NCBI GenBank assembly: GCA_951799405.1
Contig: OX637345.1
Location: 2,542,001-2,606,000, forward strand
Direction: 5' to 3'
Length of the DNA stretch: 64,000 bases
Source of the DNA: Agapetus fuscipes
Lineage: Eukaryota > Arthropoda > Insecta > Trichoptera > Glossosomatidae
Shown: positions 1 to 10,260 of the stretch, piece by piece
How the letters are laid out: the number at the start of each line of letters is the position of its first letter
Numbering within the stretch: position 1 is the stretch's first letter
Position numbers and translations under genes: made by a program
The notes under the pieces: generated by a model
Told to the model about the DNA's origin: nothing
The model's database searches: none
The model's input: the letters and a program-made list of their open reading frames with translations, nothing else

Positions 1-199
1 CAGTAATAGAAGTTGCCAGAGGCCACTTCTGCCAGAAGCCTCTCGAAGCGCATAATCTAGTGGCTTCTTTCTAAAATTTCTTTACCCTAGGTACTTATAA
101 TAATTAATCCTCCTTATATCCAACTCTCATCAGCTATAAATGGTATACCTACCTACCTAAATATTTATATGCATTTGCTATTTACATAACTGTATCTAT

Positions 200-420
200 A
201 ATAATATAATCTATAATCTAAGCCGCATAGATATATTAGCATTCAAAACTCATATCAAATGCATGCCCACAAACAGACACGTGAAGATCGCGATTACAAA
301 TGCTGAATGTGTACCTACTTACAAATTAAGACCAAACCTCAAATGAATATAGCCCTGCAACTTTTGCCGACCTTCCCTGAAACAGGGGTGACATAAGCAA
401 AGTGAACCATTATAAAACGA
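200..420 (-). repeat. E1 tail, 5'-truncated
   Basis: Tail ATAATCTATAATC at the left; stops within the GGTTCACTTTG region. Confidence 0.8.
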
Positions 421-499
421 AATGAATGATCGTTTTTTTTTTTATTAAATTAATTTTGCAACTTGCAGATAATGAAGTTTGAGAATGATGAATGCGCAG

Positions 500-662
500 A
501 ACGGTGTGCGCGGTAGCACGCACCGGGCTCACAGAAGCAGATGTCCGCTTGCCGACCAGCTGTCGCGGGTTCGATTCCCCTTTTGCCCACGCGGTACAAT
601 ATCGGTAATGCTTTCAAAGGAGCGCACACCCACCACTGATGGTCTTTTCAATGGACAATGAA
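500..662 (+). repeat. Possible tRNA-derived SINE, other family
   Basis: A B box (CGGGTTCGATTCCCC) follows GTGCGCGGTAGCACGCACC and is followed by a non-tRNA body. No second copy in the window. Confidence 0.35.
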
Positions 663-718
663 TATTAAAAAAAAAAACATAAGCACATTCAAAGTCAGAA
701 TATGTGCTAAAATCATCG

Positions 719-965
719 ATCTAATCTAAGTTGCAAAGATATGTAACATTGAAGATTCGCATTATATGCATTTTCACAAGCAGACACGTATAAGTTCGCG
801 CTTGAACATGCCGCATGTGGACCTACAATAGAAAAACTCGAATCTCAAATGAACACACACTCTGCAACTCTTGCCGTCCTTCCCTGAAACAGGGGTGACA
901 TTCTCAAAGTGAACCATTTTTACAGTATGGGTGGTCAGCCTCATACCAACCTATAAGTCAAGGAA
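719..965 (-). repeat. E1 tail, full length
   Basis: Ends at the usual TTCCTTGAC boundary at 965. Confidence 0.85.
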
Positions 966-1055
966 TGTTGATCGATGAAAATTGTTTAAATATCTGATAT
1001 ACATTTCTTACCTTCTCAAATGCGTTATCCATTTTTCTCATTTTTATTTTTATTT

Positions 1056-1251
1056 GGTTCACTTTGCCAATGTCACCCCTGTCTCAGGCAAGGACGGCAA
1101 GAGTTGCAGGGCTTATGTTTCTTTTGAGATGGGTTCTTATAATGTAGGTCCACATGCGGCATGTGTTAGCGAGAAATTATTTAAGAGAACTCCATGGATA
1201 TAAATCTTAAATGGTATATATCCTTGCAGCTCAGATTAGATTCGATTAGAT
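1056..1251 (+). repeat. E1 tail, 5'-truncated at GGTTCAC
   Basis: Short GATTA-type tail with one GATTC unit. Confidence 0.8.
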
Positions 1252-1737
1252 ACCCCTTTTGTAATTATTCCACTATGGAATGAATTTTAAATGTTTTTTT
1301 AAACATGTATTTTTTTTGTTAAATATAAGTATATGTCACTGCGAATGGCCGGCCTCATATTTCCAGCGTGGGATATTGTTATTCATATTACTATGGGGAT
1401 GGTATTTTGAAACATTGTCATAGGGTGCAAGGCGTTGAACTTAAAACAGGGGTGACATGATACATGAGCTAGTTGAATGGGACAACAAATGAGACTGCAC
1501 ATTTCTCACAGCCCTTAAAATACAAGGGTGCAAAACGCAATACCAACAAGGGTATATTTACATTTTATCGAATGTAGAATTCAGTATTTTTCCGATCCAA
1601 TTAGGACAGATAGCGTTATGCAAAAATCAGAGTAAAAGATCCTGTACACAACTCGCATGCTAGCCAAAACTTAAGAACGCTCTCTGCCCTAAACATGATA
1701 AAAAATACATATTTCTTAATCTTAAAGATTTTAAATT

Positions 1738-1970
1738 TCCTTGACTTATAGGTTGGTATGAGGCTGACCACCCATACTGTAAAAAATGGTTCACTTTGCC
1801 AGTGTCACCCCTGTTTCAGGGAAGGTCGGCAAAAGTTGTGGGGCTTATGTTCATTTGAGGTTTGAATTTTATTTGTAAGTACACAATCAGCATTTGTTTG
1901 TGGGCATACATCTGAGAGCTTTGAATGAATATATCCTTGCAACTTAGATTATAGATTATATTATAGATTA
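1738..1970 (+). repeat. E1 tail, full length
   Basis: Lacks part of the hairpin region (AGCATTTGTTTGTGGG). Abuts the left Penelope arm. Confidence 0.85.
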
Positions 1971-2037
1971 CGGTCGTTTTTTGGAATGAAAAAAACGGAT
2001 TTTACCGACCGTTCAAAAGAGAAGAAACGATTTTCTC

Positions 2038-2071
2038 TACGTTTCGTCAGAGTCATATCCGACGTCCTCAG
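2038..2071 (-). ncRNA. Hammerhead-like motif in the left Penelope arm
   Basis: On the minus strand CTGAGGA, one extra base, a six-pair stem (GTCGGA/TCTGAC, one wobble) and GAAACGTA follow in order. The extra base between the core and stem II departs from a canonical hammerhead. Confidence 0.4.
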
Positions 2072-2315
2072 GAGGCGTGCGTCTTCTACAAATAAGACCC
2101 ACGAACTCTATGTTTGTGATGGTGATGTAAAAATCTATAAATTCAACTTAGAGGTTCTGCACACACATCGTACGCTAAGGTTTCTTTTTATCCATCTATT
2201 GTAGGAACTTGTAAGCGATAGTAGAACTCTTTAAGCATCAAGGATAAATTGTTTAACCCTCTCTGACCGTGTGTGTGTTTAAACAAACACAGACTTAAAA
2301 ACGTTTAATGTTCAT

Positions 2316-2437
2316 TTTAGATTCGGGTGATTATTTTGTGAGTGAAAATGCATCATGTGCATGCGCGAACTTACACGTGCCTGCTTGTGGGATGCATTGA
2401 ATGAGCCTCAAGTGTCAACATATCTTAGGAACTCACA
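2316..2437 (+). repeat. E1 tail fragment inside the Penelope-like element
   Basis: From GATTCGGGTGATTATTTTGTG through GCGCGAACTTACACGTGCC-like sequence to CAACATATCTTAG. Confidence 0.6.
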
Positions 2438-2850
2438 TTATAGTTAACTTCTTAATTTTAGCGTTAGAAAAAAAAAATGGAAATATCTTAAAAACACATA
2501 TATACTGTTTTGTATATACGTTGTTACATTTATATACTGTTTGCAAGATTTCCCATCCCCCGACTTGTGAAGGAAGCAATCGAAATACACAGGCACCCCA
2601 ACTTCAACAGAGATGACAGCTACAAACTTTCCAGTATATGGAGACCAGTACTAACTTCAATGATCCACCCTTTCATTAATCGGACGATTTCACAAGAATA
2701 CATAATATCGTCCTTCTGTACAACTGGAGCTATAGCGACAACTATGGATGTATCACCGAAGGTTAAAAAAAATACCTACAACCTTCGGCCTCGAACAAAC
2801 AACAATAATTCAACAGTTCGTGGTTCCTCTTTGTAGAGGACACACGTCTC

Positions 2851-2884
2851 CTGAAGACGTCGGATATGACTCCGATGAAAAGTA
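2851..2884 (+). ncRNA. Degenerate hammerhead-like motif in the right Penelope arm
   Basis: CTGAAGAC, stem GTCGGA/TCCGAT and GAAAAGTA. The GAAAC box has changed to GAAAAG, so activity is unlikely. Confidence 0.35.
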
Positions 2885-3196
2885 GAGAAATTCGTTCTTC
2901 TCTTTTGCACGGTCAGTAAAATCCGTTTTTTTTTTTCATTCTTTAGCATATATACTTTTTTCCAATGGCATAAAATAGTAAAAAGAAATTCAAATGCAGT
3001 CGGGACTTAAAGGGTTAATAATTTTTTCACAATTTAAAAAATAATTATAATAAACAAATGCCTGAAAAGCAATGATGCGTTGTGAATTTTTTGTTTCATA
3101 AAAACAAATTGCACATAACATTTTGTTCAAGGTTTCTGAGCAAGAAAGAGAAAGATGAATTATTGGTGTTTTATATTGTAACATTAATTATTTATT

Positions 3197-3321
3197 ATAG
3201 TTTGTTAATTTTTAGGATTCAAATTAAACACTGTTTTATTTTCACGTATACAAAAACGTATATATTGTATACGTGAAAATAAAACAGTATTTAATTTGAC
3301 TCCTAAAAATTAACAAACTAT
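3197..3321. mobile_element. 125-bp near-perfect palindrome
   Basis: ATAGTTTGTTAATTTTTAGG and ACTGTTTTATTTTCACGTAT on the left return inverted on the right, leaving a loop of only about 15 bases. Probably a small MITE; could extrude as a hairpin. Confidence 0.7.
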
Positions 3322-3458
3322 TGAACGTGAATTTTCACAGTGTTAATGCACAAACAATTCAAAATACAAAATTTAATTATTTATTATTACAATATTATAA
3401 ATACTTTTTTAATGGTCCTCTTTCAGTGGTCCTCTTTCAGTGCCGCATCTATCAAACA

Positions 3459-3715
3459 TCTATAATCTAAGTTGCACAGTTATATTAACATTCAAAACTC
3501 ACATCCAATGCATTATACCCACAGACAGACACTAATTGTAAGTTCGCACTCACAAATGCTGCATGTGTAATTAACAAAATAAAATCCAAACCTCAAATGA
3601 ACATAAACCCTGCAACTTTTGAAGAGCTTTTCTGAAACAGGGGCGACAATGGCAAAGTGAACCATTTTTTATAGTATAGGTGGTAAGACTCATACCAATT
3701 TTTAAGTCAAGGGAT
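3459..3715 (-). repeat. E1 tail, full length
   Basis: Diverged (AGAGCTTTTCTGAAACAGGG). Confidence 0.8.
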
Positions 3716-3744
3716 ATTACATTTTATATACATTCGTTACATTA

Positions 3745-3900
3745 CACAAGGTTCTGCTTTCCAACGAAGACAACTGGTCATGCAAAATAGATTGGTGAAT
3801 TGCATTCTTAATCACAAATCTATTCAAAAAAATAAAAATAAAATAATACCGGCAAGGTTTACTCAGCCTTCACAAGAGATAACAATCGAATAATTACAGA
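3745..3900 (+). repeat. SINE-D tail joined to a SINE-C fragment
   Basis: GACAACTGGTCATGCAAAAT and GGTGAATTGCATTC of SINE-D lead to AATACCGGCAAGGTTTACTC of SINE-C, showing the two families share this middle. Confidence 0.6.
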
Positions 3901-4130
3901 GACGTGTAAGCTTAAAAAGAATTTAACTTGGGGGGAATAAATGTGTGTTTTTTTTACCACCGCCCGTATGCGTTTGCTGGAGCGTGGATATCTACAAGGC
4001 GCGTGCGCGCGTTGGCGTAAGACTGACATTAGAATACCTAATGTAAAGTACTAATAATTATGTTAAAATACATGTAAATAATTAGTTTAATAACAAATAC
4101 GAGACTAGCAATGATAGCGTCCAAAATAGG

Positions 4131-4298
4131 AAAAAAAAGCAACTGAGCTGCACATATAGTGAACACTTCTTACTATATTGCCCCCGGAGCGATAGCACGT
4201 GGAACCTGTTTACTTTTACAGAATCGGAAACCACCACTTCACAAATGGGGGTTTCCCATCTCCGCAAGGGACTGGTTCACATTTCTTGTGAAGGCAGA
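4131..4298 (-). repeat. Truncated SINE-C next to the dimer
   Basis: A diverged second SINE-C body and end (ACAAGAAATGTGAACCAGTC to the CTATATGTG end). It lies in tandem with 4303-4575 without a tRNA-like head. Confidence 0.7.
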
Positions 4299-4302
4299 CT
4301 AA

Positions 4303-4575
4303 ACGCAAAACGCAACTACGCAAGTAAACTACACATATAGTGTAACTTCTTGCCGCGTTATCCCCGAAGGGGGTCGCATGTGGCGAGTTGAACGTATTTA
4401 CTTTTACGGTTAAGGGGGCCGGCTCTACACCAACCACTTTCAGTTGAAGTGGGGGTTTCCCAGCTCCCGGGGGGGCTGGTTCTCATTTCTTGTGAAGGCT
4501 GAGTAAGCCTTGAGATCGAACCCTTGCTCTCGGCATGGAATGCAAGCATTCTACCAATTGAGCTATCGACCTTTT
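4303..4575 (-). repeat. SINE-C, C half of a B-C dimer
   Basis: Read on minus: a tRNA-like head GTCGATAGCTCAATTGGTAG with B box GGTTCGATCTC, a body with GGGAGCTGGGAAACCC and GCGACCCCCTTCGGGG, and an end CTATATGTGTAG.TTAC.TTGCG. SINE-B follows upstream, forming a dimer. Confidence 0.85.
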
Positions 4576-4810
4576 TACGAGCTTGATCGTCGTCGCTACA
4601 AAGCGCCAATTTTCAAGCTAGACCCAGTTGCTGTAAGGCTGGATGGACCTTTGGTGACCGGTCAATGGTAAAGGTTTTATGAATTTTTCAACCCAGTGAA
4701 GAGCAAATTTGAACATATAAATGGTATATTTTTTGTGCTCCGCCGGGAATCGAACCCACAACCTTCCCATTCAGAGTCCGAAGTGCTACCACTGAACTAC
4801 CGGACCGGTC
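4576..4810 (-). repeat. SINE-B, B half of the dimer
   Basis: Minus-strand tRNA-like head CCGGTAGTTCAGTGGTAGCA with B box GGGTTCGATTCCCGG, then a body with TTTGCTCTTCACTGGGTTG and ACAGCAACTGGGTCTAGC. Unlike solo copies it has no ATT-rich tail; SINE-C follows instead. Confidence 0.85.
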
Positions 4811-4987
4811 ATATCCGTTTAAATTTATTTTTAATGCTAATTCAGAATGATTTATTCAGGTATTTGTTTGCCTCTATTCAATGCACGCGCCTGCTTTAAT
4901 AAAAGCTATTATTATTTTACCCTTATTATAAATTTACACCATTTCGCAGTTGAACTGAAATGACCCATCTGCAATTACAACAAAAGG

Positions 4988-5750
4988 GTTACAGGGCAGA
5001 ATAGAGCAGTGACAAAACAACACATGACACAACAACACATGGTATTTACATCATATGACAATATATCACATGACAACAACATTTGAAATTAAATCAATGG
5101 CAACACATCACATGATAAAACATTGCAATGACAACACATCACAGGATTTTTTTTATCACAGTGACAAAACATCACAAAACAAAGGATTATAAACATCAAA
5201 AATAACATACCAAAAACGGCATATTATAAGAAAACATCACGTGACAAAAAATCATCAATTTTATCTATTGTGTTTACCAAAGTTGTCGAAAATGATTTTA
5301 CCGTTTCGATGTTTATTTCAAACCCAAAATAAAATACCGGCAATGTAGGTATACAAATCCTTCACAAGAAATGAGAACCAGTGATTGTCATATGATGTTG
5401 TTATGTCATGTGATGTTATATGGTGTGATGTTTTGTTATGTGAAATAATTTTATGTGATAAAATGCCATCTGATGAAATTTTATGTGATCTAATGTCATC
5501 TGATGTAATTTCATGTGATGTTTTGTCATGTGATGTTTTGTCATGTGATGTTTTGTCATGTGATGTTTTGTCATGTGATTTTTTGTCATGCGTTGTAATG
5601 TCATGTGATGTTTTGTCATGCGTTGTTATGCCATGTGATGTTTTGTCATTTGATGTTTTTTCATGTGTTGTTATGCCATGTGATGTTATGTTATTAGATG
5701 TAATGTCACGTGTTGATCTGTCACTGTGCTCTTCTGTCATGGAACCCAAC
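4988..5750. mobile_element. Foldback-like element FB1 with minisatellite arms
   Basis: The left arm (4988-5255) is made of GACAAAACATCACATGA-like units. The right arm (5375-5750) is the same units inverted, with a near-perfect run of the 15-mer TGATGTTTTGTCATG at 5515-5580. Both ends carry a similar terminus (CAGTGACA and, inverted, TGTCACTG next to GGGTT.CA). The centre holds a SINE-C piece (5296-5372). Reading frames through the arms are open on both strands only because 15 is a multiple of three. Confidence 0.65.
5296..5372 (+). repeat. SINE-C body fragment inside FB1
   Basis: GTTTCGATGTTTATTTCAAA, AATAAAATACCGGCAA and CACAAGAAATGAGAACCAG match the SINE-C centre. Confidence 0.6.
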
Positions 5751-6398
5751 AAAGCAAAACCAGAAAAAAGCAGCTGTTGGTAACCAGATATTGAATGCAG
5801 AGGTTTTGATTGCAAATGCAGAGTAAGTAAATAAAGGGCTCCGTCAGGGAGCGGACCGTGATTCCTGTACTGTTTTATATAATGGAAAATTTAGCTCAAA
5901 TCATTATCATTTCTGCTTTGGTACTTTCTGACGAAGACAGTCATTTAGGACAGTTGAGTTATTCCTTTTTCAATCGTTTTAGTGTGACTGACTAGCCATG
6001 CTGTAAAAAAAACCCCACCCCAGTTTAAGAGACCGGTCACAAAAAAATGTCCGTTGTTTTTAAAAATATGTTTCTTATACTTTATGGCCTTAGTAAGTAA
6101 GTGACATTAATGAAAAAAATCACGCATGTTAACTGATTTTTTACCTAAATTGTACAGTTAAATTTTTTTATATAACTTACAAAATGACGCCATAAAAATA
6201 TATTTAAAAAAAACTATTTTTACATTTTCTTGTTCTACATAATTGTTTTTTCCTATTTTGGAAATATTTTTTTTCTTCATAATTATAGAATGGTACAATG
6301 TCTAGAAAGTCTGTGGATAAATTTTAGTTAATGGGAACAGTTTTTGAGATAATATGAAAAAACCGTTTTTAAGAATTAAATTAATTATTGGGTTTCAG

Positions 6399-6573
6399 TC
6401 TCTTCAGGGGAAAACGGCAGGAGTTGCAGGGTTATGTATAATATGCTAATGTGAGGTTGTTTTTGTACAGGTACACGCGCAGCATATGTAAGCGCGAACT
6501 TACACGTGTGCTTATATGCGAGAATTTAATATAAGTCTTTATGTAAATATATCTTCCTTGCAACTTAAATAAT
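6399..6573 (+). repeat. E1 tail, old, 5'-truncated
   Basis: Keeps ATGTAAGCGCGAACTTACAC, a perfect hairpin. Confidence 0.65.
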
Positions 6574-6877
6574 AAATGCTGATTCTTGTTGAAAAGGACG
6601 AACTCCGTACAGCGCCAACAGTATGATGACGCGCCGAAGAGCAAATGAAAGGAGGATGCTGGGAATCAGCCTCAGGACAGGGTTCCAAACGGAACAGTTG
6701 CCAGTTTTATCCAATTTTAATATTTGGGACGGTGCTTGTCACTTCGGGTCTATTCTGTGTTTATATAACTTTAACTGGAGTATATTGAGTGAATTGGAAG
6801 TAAAAGATGACTAAAATATAACAAAACTTGAAAATACCGGGTCTAACACAATAAAACCATACATATCCACTTATTGG

Positions 6878-7178
6878 ACCGGTCCGTAGTCCAGTGGCAA
6901 CACTTCGGACTCGTAAATGGAAGGTTGTGGATTCGAATCCCGGCGGAGCACAAAAAATATACCATTTATATTTTTAAATTTGCTCTTCGCTGGGTTGAAA
7001 AATTCATAAACCTTTACCAAAGACCGGTCACAGAAAGGTCCATCCAACCTTACAACAACTGGGTCTTGCTTGAGAATTGGCGCTTTCTACAACGACGACC
7101 AAGCTCGGAGAGGGCTCTTGAGGTGGGATACACACAAAAACAGCGCTCACCGAATAAATCATCTTAATATTATTAATT
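6878..7178 (+). repeat. SINE-B, full length
   Basis: Good solo copy. A box TAGTCCAGTGGCAACAC, B box GGATTCGAATCCC, body GGGCTCTTGAGG and ACACAAAAACAGCGCTCACC, tail AATATTATTAATTTATT. Confidence 0.88.
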
Positions 7179-7261
7179 TATTATCCAACTTCCTCCTGTC
7201 CCTTGCTTACTGTCCTCGTCAGACTGGTGGTTCACATCTGGTCACGGTAAGTGCGTTGGTT

Positions 7262-7335
7262 CACTATGGACTTGTGGTTTAATGGTTATATTGTCAGGGG
7301 GAGGTAAAGCAGCTGGGTTCGATGCCCCGGTGCGT
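7262..7335 (+). repeat. tRNA-like promoter segment, other family
   Basis: TTGTGGTTTAATGGTTATA and GGGTTCGATGCCCCGG are spaced as Pol III A and B boxes. It sits between two SINE-B pieces. Confidence 0.4.
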
Positions 7336-7398
7336 TTAAAATGCATTTTGTAGCATTTCTCTCATGGTCATTTTTTACTTCCATGACTAATGTGCGAG

Positions 7399-7465
7399 CG
7401 GTCCGTAGTCTAGTGGTAACACTTCGGACTCGTAAATAGAAGGTCGTGGATTCGATTTGTGGGTT
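7399..7465 (+). repeat. SINE-B head only
   Basis: GGTCCGTAGTCTAGTGGTAA to GGTCGTGGATTCGAT; cut inside the B box region. Confidence 0.75.
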
Positions 7466-7510
7466 CGAAATTTGACATAACGAGATTTTCTACCGCTGCG
7501 CTCTTCAAAA

Positions 7511-7699
7511 TGGTTCACTTTGCCAATGTCACCCTTGTTTCAGGGAAGGTTGGCAAGAGTTGCAGGGCTGATGTTCGTTTGTAATTTGGGTTGTTGTGTT
7601 GTAAGTTGACATGCGGCATGTGCAAGTGCGAACTTACACGTGTCTGCTTTTAAGTATCCATTAAGAATAAATATAAAAAATACTTCCTTGGAATAGTTG
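7511..7699 (+). repeat. E1 tail, 5'-truncated
   Basis: Meets the next, inverted copy tail to tail. Confidence 0.75.
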
Positions 7700-7966
7700 G
7701 TATCTAATCTAATCTAATCTAATCTAAGCTTCAAAGATATATATCATTTAAGATGTATATTAAATGCATTCCTACAAGCAGATATGTATAATTTCGCGCT
7801 AACACATGCCGCATGTGGACCTACAATATAAAAACCCAATCTCAAATGAACATAAGACTTGCAACTCTTGCCGTCCTTCCCTGAAACAGGGGTGACATTG
7901 GCAAAGTGAACCAATTTTTTACAGTATGGGTGGTCAGCAGCATAACAACCTATAAGTCAAGGAACG
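7700..7966 (-). repeat. E1 tail, full length, GATTA-type tail
   Basis: Tail of five TCTAA units. Ends at CCTTGAC. Confidence 0.85.
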
Positions 7967-7967
7967 T

Positions 7968-8146
7968 TGGTATGAAGTTGACTATCCATACTTTTCCAAT
8001 GTCACTTCTGTTTCAAGAAAGGTCGGCAAGAGTTGCAGGGCTTATATTCATTTGAGATTGGGGTTTTTATGTTGTAAGTCCACATGCAGCATGCGTAAGC
8101 GCAAACTGACACGTGTTTGCATGTGGGAATATCTTTGCAACAATAG
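7968..8146 (+). repeat. E1 tail, cut at its 3' end by SINE-D
   Basis: Begins GGTATGAAGTTGACTATCC and stops after ATCTTTGCAAC. Confidence 0.75.
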
Positions 8147-8373
8147 TCGGTTTTATGGCCGAGGGGTAGAGGCGCATGCTCGACTAGCGTATTTGGAACC
8201 GGACAACGTAGGTTCGAATCTTGCGTCTAGCTCACTTTACCATAACTTCGACCCTGGTTCAACAGATGCCGTTGTATGCACACAAGCTTCTGCTTTCGCA
8301 TGAAGACAACTGGCCAGGCAAAATGGATTGGTGGATTGCATTCCTTTCCACAAATCTATTTAAAAAAAAATAA
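8147..8373 (+). repeat. SINE-D, full length
   Basis: tRNA-like head TATGGCCGAGGGGTAGAGGC with B box GGTTCGAATCTTG, then TTCGACCCTGGTTCAACAGA, a body with AACTGGCCAGGCAAAATGG and an A-rich end. Confidence 0.8.
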
Positions 8374-8802
8374 CCTCGATTAGATTTGATCAAACATGGG
8401 TAAATATATTTGCAACTTAGATTATAGAGTTAGATATTTTACCTTGGCATAGAACTAAATTGTTCACTTCGTTTAAAATTGAATATTTCGGCACTTAGTG
8501 CCTTATTTTAATTAACCATTCAAATTATAACAAAATATACTTTTTAATTTTCACGTACGTCAACAATATTAACTATTAATTAACGAGGTTAATCAAATAA
8601 ACAGCCCTCATGTTAATGATTAACTAAATGAGTAGCATTTTAATTAATTAAACAGAGTGCTGTGAAAAGGTGATGAATGATGTAATTTACATAAATACAT
8701 TTCACTTCCAATTTTAATTAATTTTCTCTTCATTTAGCACGATTTCCATTTTTAACCCGAAACTGAGTAATATAATGGGGCGGTTTAATGGTTATCTGTA
8801 AA

Positions 8803-9048
8803 TCTATAATCTAAGTTGCAAAGATACATTAACATTCAAAACATATATCAAATGCATGTCCACAAACAGACACGTGTAAATTCGCGCTCACAAATACTGA
8901 ATGTGTACTAACGAATTAAAATTCAAACCTCAAATGAATATTAACCCTGCAAATTTTGCCGACTTTCCCTGACACAGGGGTGACATTGGCAAAGTGAACC
9001 ACTTTTTACAGTATGGGTGGTCAGCCTCACACCAACATATAAGTCACG
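8803..9048 (-). repeat. E1 tail, tandem unit 1
   Basis: First of three head-to-tail copies; lacks part of the tail. Confidence 0.85.
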
Positions 9049-9065
9049 AAATCTATAATGGTTAT

Positions 9066-9312
9066 CATAATCTATAATCTTAGTTGCAAGGATATATTCA
9101 TTTAAAGCTCTCAAATGCATGCCCACAAACAGAAACGTGTAAGTACGCGCTTAAAAATGCTGAATGTGTACTTATAAATTAAAATCCAAACCTCAAATGA
9201 ATATAAACCCTACACCTTTTGCAGACCTTCCCTGACACAGGGTTGACATTGGCAAAGTGTACCATTTTTTACAGTATGGTTGGTCAGCCTCACACCAACC
9301 TGTAAGTCCAGG
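9066..9312 (-). repeat. E1 tail, tandem unit 2
   Basis: Joined to units 1 and 3 by CTATAATGGTTATCATAATC. Confidence 0.85.
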
Positions 9313-9326
9313 AATCTATAATGGTT

Positions 9327-9480
9327 ATCATAATCTATAATCTAAGTTGCATAGATACATTGACATTCAAAGCTCATATCAAATGCATGCCCACAAACAG
9401 AAACGTGTAAGTACGCGCTTAAAAATGCAGAAGGCGTACTTACAAATTAAAATACAATCCTCAAATGAATATAACCCTGC
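9327..9480 (-). repeat. E1 tail, tandem unit 3, truncated
   Basis: Stops at AATATAACCCTGC, where an opposite-strand tail piece (9481-9552) begins. Confidence 0.75.
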
Positions 9481-9552
9481 CTGTGGGCGTTTATAAAATA
9501 TAAGTCTTGAATGTCATTTCATCTTTGCAACTTAGATTAAAGATAACAGATT
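9481..9552 (+). repeat. E1 tail, 3' end only
   Basis: CTGTGGGCGTTTATAAAATA to CTTTGCAACTTAGATTAAAG. Confidence 0.65.
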
Positions 9553-9689
9553 TTAATTTTTTTACTACTTACGCAAGAAAATGGAAACGCATGAAATTCG
9601 GAAAAAGGCTCCTTACCTGAAAAAATACAAAAATATTAATTAGACAGTGAATTTAAAAAAAATCAAAACAACGCCTTTATTCATTGGGC

Positions 9690-10260
9690 TATAATGGTTC
9701 CATGATAGAACATCATAGTGACAAAACAACACATGACACGACATCACGTGACTTTGCATCAAATGACAGAACAACACAATGACGAAACAAAACAGGAAAG
9801 TACATCACAATGACATAAAATCACAAGACAAAACAACGCAAATCTAAAACAGATAATACCATAAACGGCAAATGACAAAAACATCACATGAAAAAACATC
9901 ACAGAGCACAGTAATAGGAAATACCAGAAACGGCAAAAGGAACATGAGAAAATGAAACACATGAATACATTTCGGGTAAGTTTTTACAACTTATGCCGCC
10001 TTTAACTACAATCAGCGGGACATAGAAATTGTTAATTTAACATTTGAGATAGCCAGCCCCACGTTTATCTTTAAGTCAAGGGCTCATTGTAACCAAAATA
10101 AATGTTGGTGATGTTTTTCAAATTCTGTTTTCGGTAAGTGAGTTTTTGTCACGTGATGTTTTTTTCTTGTGATGTATTTTCTGTGTTGCTTGTCATTTTC
10201 ATGCTTTGTATTGTCATTGTGATGTTATGTCATGTAATGATGTGTCCTATGTTTTCCTGC
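9690..10260. mobile_element. FB1 copy, degraded
   Basis: The left arm (9690-9965) starts ATGGTTCCATGATAGAACA and CATAGTGACAAAACA, then GACAAAA/ATCACA units and ACCATAAACGGC. Inverted units return at 10140-10260 (TTTTGTCACGTGATG, TTGTCATTGTGATG). The right terminus is not clear. An E1-tail end fragment lies between at about 10043-10083. Confidence 0.55.

Larger units (their letters stand above)
1979..2943 (+). mobile_element. Penelope-like element remnant with inverted flanking arms
   Basis: The middle (2540-2836, plus) encodes PRLVKEAIEIHRHPNFNRDD then SYKLSSIWRPVL, which matches the C-terminal end of Penelope-like elements after the GIY-YIG domain. Its two ends, about 1979-2125 and 2800-2943, are inverted copies of each other. 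Each carries a CTGARGA-hairpin-GAAA motif. An E1-tail piece sits inside at 2316-2437. The reverse transcriptase and most of the endonuclease are missing. Confidence 0.65.

Noticed and set aside
200..967. Helitron identity for the E1 tail (TC start, hairpin)
   Set aside because: The ends do not give a CTRR terminus, copies are often 5'-truncated, and tandem tails and LINE linkage fit retroposition better.
5318..5815. 165-residue frame with SHDKT repeats, and plus-strand frame with SCDVL repeats
   Set aside because: Translation of a 15-bp minisatellite, open on both strands; not a protein gene.
6881..6952. Functional tRNA gene in the SINE-B head
   Set aside because: Present in many copies with the same downstream body; the anticodon arm is not convincing.
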